This document shows, one piece after another, positions 63,409 to 64,000 of a stretch of 64,000 nucleotides of DNA. Both the position numbers and the translations under genes were made by a program. The notes beneath the pieces are model-generated. The model saw nothing but the letters and a program-made list of their open reading frames with translations. It searched no databases and was not told the DNA's origin. The DNA is from Actinomucor elegans (Eukaryota; Mucoromycota; Mucoromycetes; Mucorales; Mucoraceae), in the NCBI GenBank assembly GCA_026027325.1, contig JAMSLZ010000008.1, positions 558,001 to 622,000 of the forward strand, given 5' to 3'. Position 1 is the first letter of the stretch. Every line of letters starts with the position of its first letter.

Positions 63409-64000
63409 AAAAAAGCTATTCGACATGTCAAGGATCCTTGGTTAAACCATTGAATAATGATCCGATCGGTTATTTGACTTTACCAGGATTAGTCAAATAC
63501 GAGAAAGCACTTCAACTCCAAACGCTTCTAGTCTCGCGACGTCATCAAATCACGCAAAACGTCCTCAAAACCTCGGCACCTGCAGATTTGATTTGTTTTT
63601 TAGAACATCCACCTACATTTACTGCTGGAAGAAGGCTTCGAGGAAAATCTGAACTGGAAGAAGAGCAGCGATTGAAGCATTTGGGTGCTGATTATTTTGA
63701 AACCATGCGTGGAGGTCAAATTACCTACCATGGTCCAGGGCAATTGATTGCGTATCCTATCTTGGATATCAGAGACTACCAGGTAAAGTGTGAGAGTGAG
63801 AGATTTCTCGAGTAAACTATCTCCTTCCCAGATCTCTTATCTAATCATTCATCTTCTTTCTTCCTCCCCTCCCCCCACAAAAAAAAAAAGCTCAATGTTA
63901 GATGTTATGTATCTCGTTTAGAGAAAACCATCATTGACTGTTGTGCTAAATACAATATCAAGGCCAATACCACTGAAAACACGGGTGTCTGGGTAGGTGA
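63381..64000 (+). CDS. LIP2: Octanoyl-[ACP]:protein N-octanoyltransferase (LIP2/LIPT2/LipB), cut by window end
   Basis: Mitochondrial enzyme that transfers octanoate from ACP to lipoyl-requiring proteins. Exon 1 63381-63782, exon 2 from 63891 to beyond 64000. The N-terminus (MRALFLSHLKKSYSTCQGSL) is basic, Ser/Leu-rich and fits a mitochondrial targeting peptide. Domain motifs: ALQLQTLLVSRRHQ, LICFLEHPPTFTAGRR (the HPPT motif), YFETMRGGQITYHGPGQLIAYPILD (the RGGxxTYHGPGQ substrate loop, about residues 108-127) and LEKTIIDCCAKYNI then TTENTGVWVG. The catalytic Lys and Cys of the family lie beyond the window. Confidence 0.93.

Overview
Nuclear DNA from an early-diverging filamentous fungus, most probably a Mucoromycota (Mucorales-type) genome. 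The reasons are short GT-AG introns (often 55-80 nt) in nearly every gene, AT-rich spacers with long poly-A/T tracts, CAG/CAA poly-Q runs, fungal gene types (SYLF-SH3 protein, UCS myosin chaperone, ASCH-less RQT4) together with genes many ascomycetes lack (RBM48, a CINP-like protein), and a DIRS tyrosine-recombinase retrotransposon. Exon limits below were read by hand from splice sites and checked by reading-frame phase; no search was run, so names rest on recognised motifs.

Layout. 0.1-7 kb: Sec39-domain tether (-), SWC4/DMAP1 (+), an unknown acidic coiled-coil protein (+). 7-13.8 kb: AT-rich gene-poor block with decayed repeats. 13.8-25.9 kb: an Ala/Thr/Glu-rich protein with repeated basic modules (-), ribosomal protein L17/uL22 (-), RBM48 (+), an unknown Asn/Ser-rich protein (+), a SYLF-SH3 actin-patch protein (-) diverging from a coiled-coil protein (+). 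26.3-30.6 kb: an apparently intact DIRS-like element with Gag-like, RT-RNaseH-MT and tyrosine recombinase ORFs, 83-bp perfect inverted terminal repeats and a bipartite internal complementary region that defines both ends. 31-33.3 kb: ribosomal protein L13A/uL13 (+) and an unknown protein (-). 33.3-36.9 kb: second gene-poor block, holding relatives of repeats from the first. 37-45 kb: CTP synthase (+), a short two-domain AAA+ ATPase resembling AFG2B/SPATA5L1 (-), RQT4/TRIP4 (-) and RPN10 (+). 48-50.4 kb: an Mlx-like bHLH factor (-) and a CINP-like protein (-). 52.5-55 kb: UNC-45/CRO1/She4-type myosin chaperone (+). 57.2-64 kb: PEX1 (+, with one apparent frameshift), a MEF2/RLM1-type MADS-box factor (+), and the start of an octanoyltransferase gene (+, cut by the window end).

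Themes. Several genes serve translation and protein quality control: two ribosomal proteins, RQT4 (ribosome collision rescue), RPN10 (proteasome ubiquitin receptor), UNC-45-type chaperone, and the AFG2B-like/CINP-like pair, whose animal counterparts share one complex (55LCC). The genes are separately transcribed and nothing suggests an operon-like arrangement. The most distinctive items are the complete DIRS element, a decayed DIRS terminus 26 kb away, the AFG2B-like/CINP-like co-occurrence, the frameshift in PEX1, and the A/T/E-rich protein with repeated basic modules.
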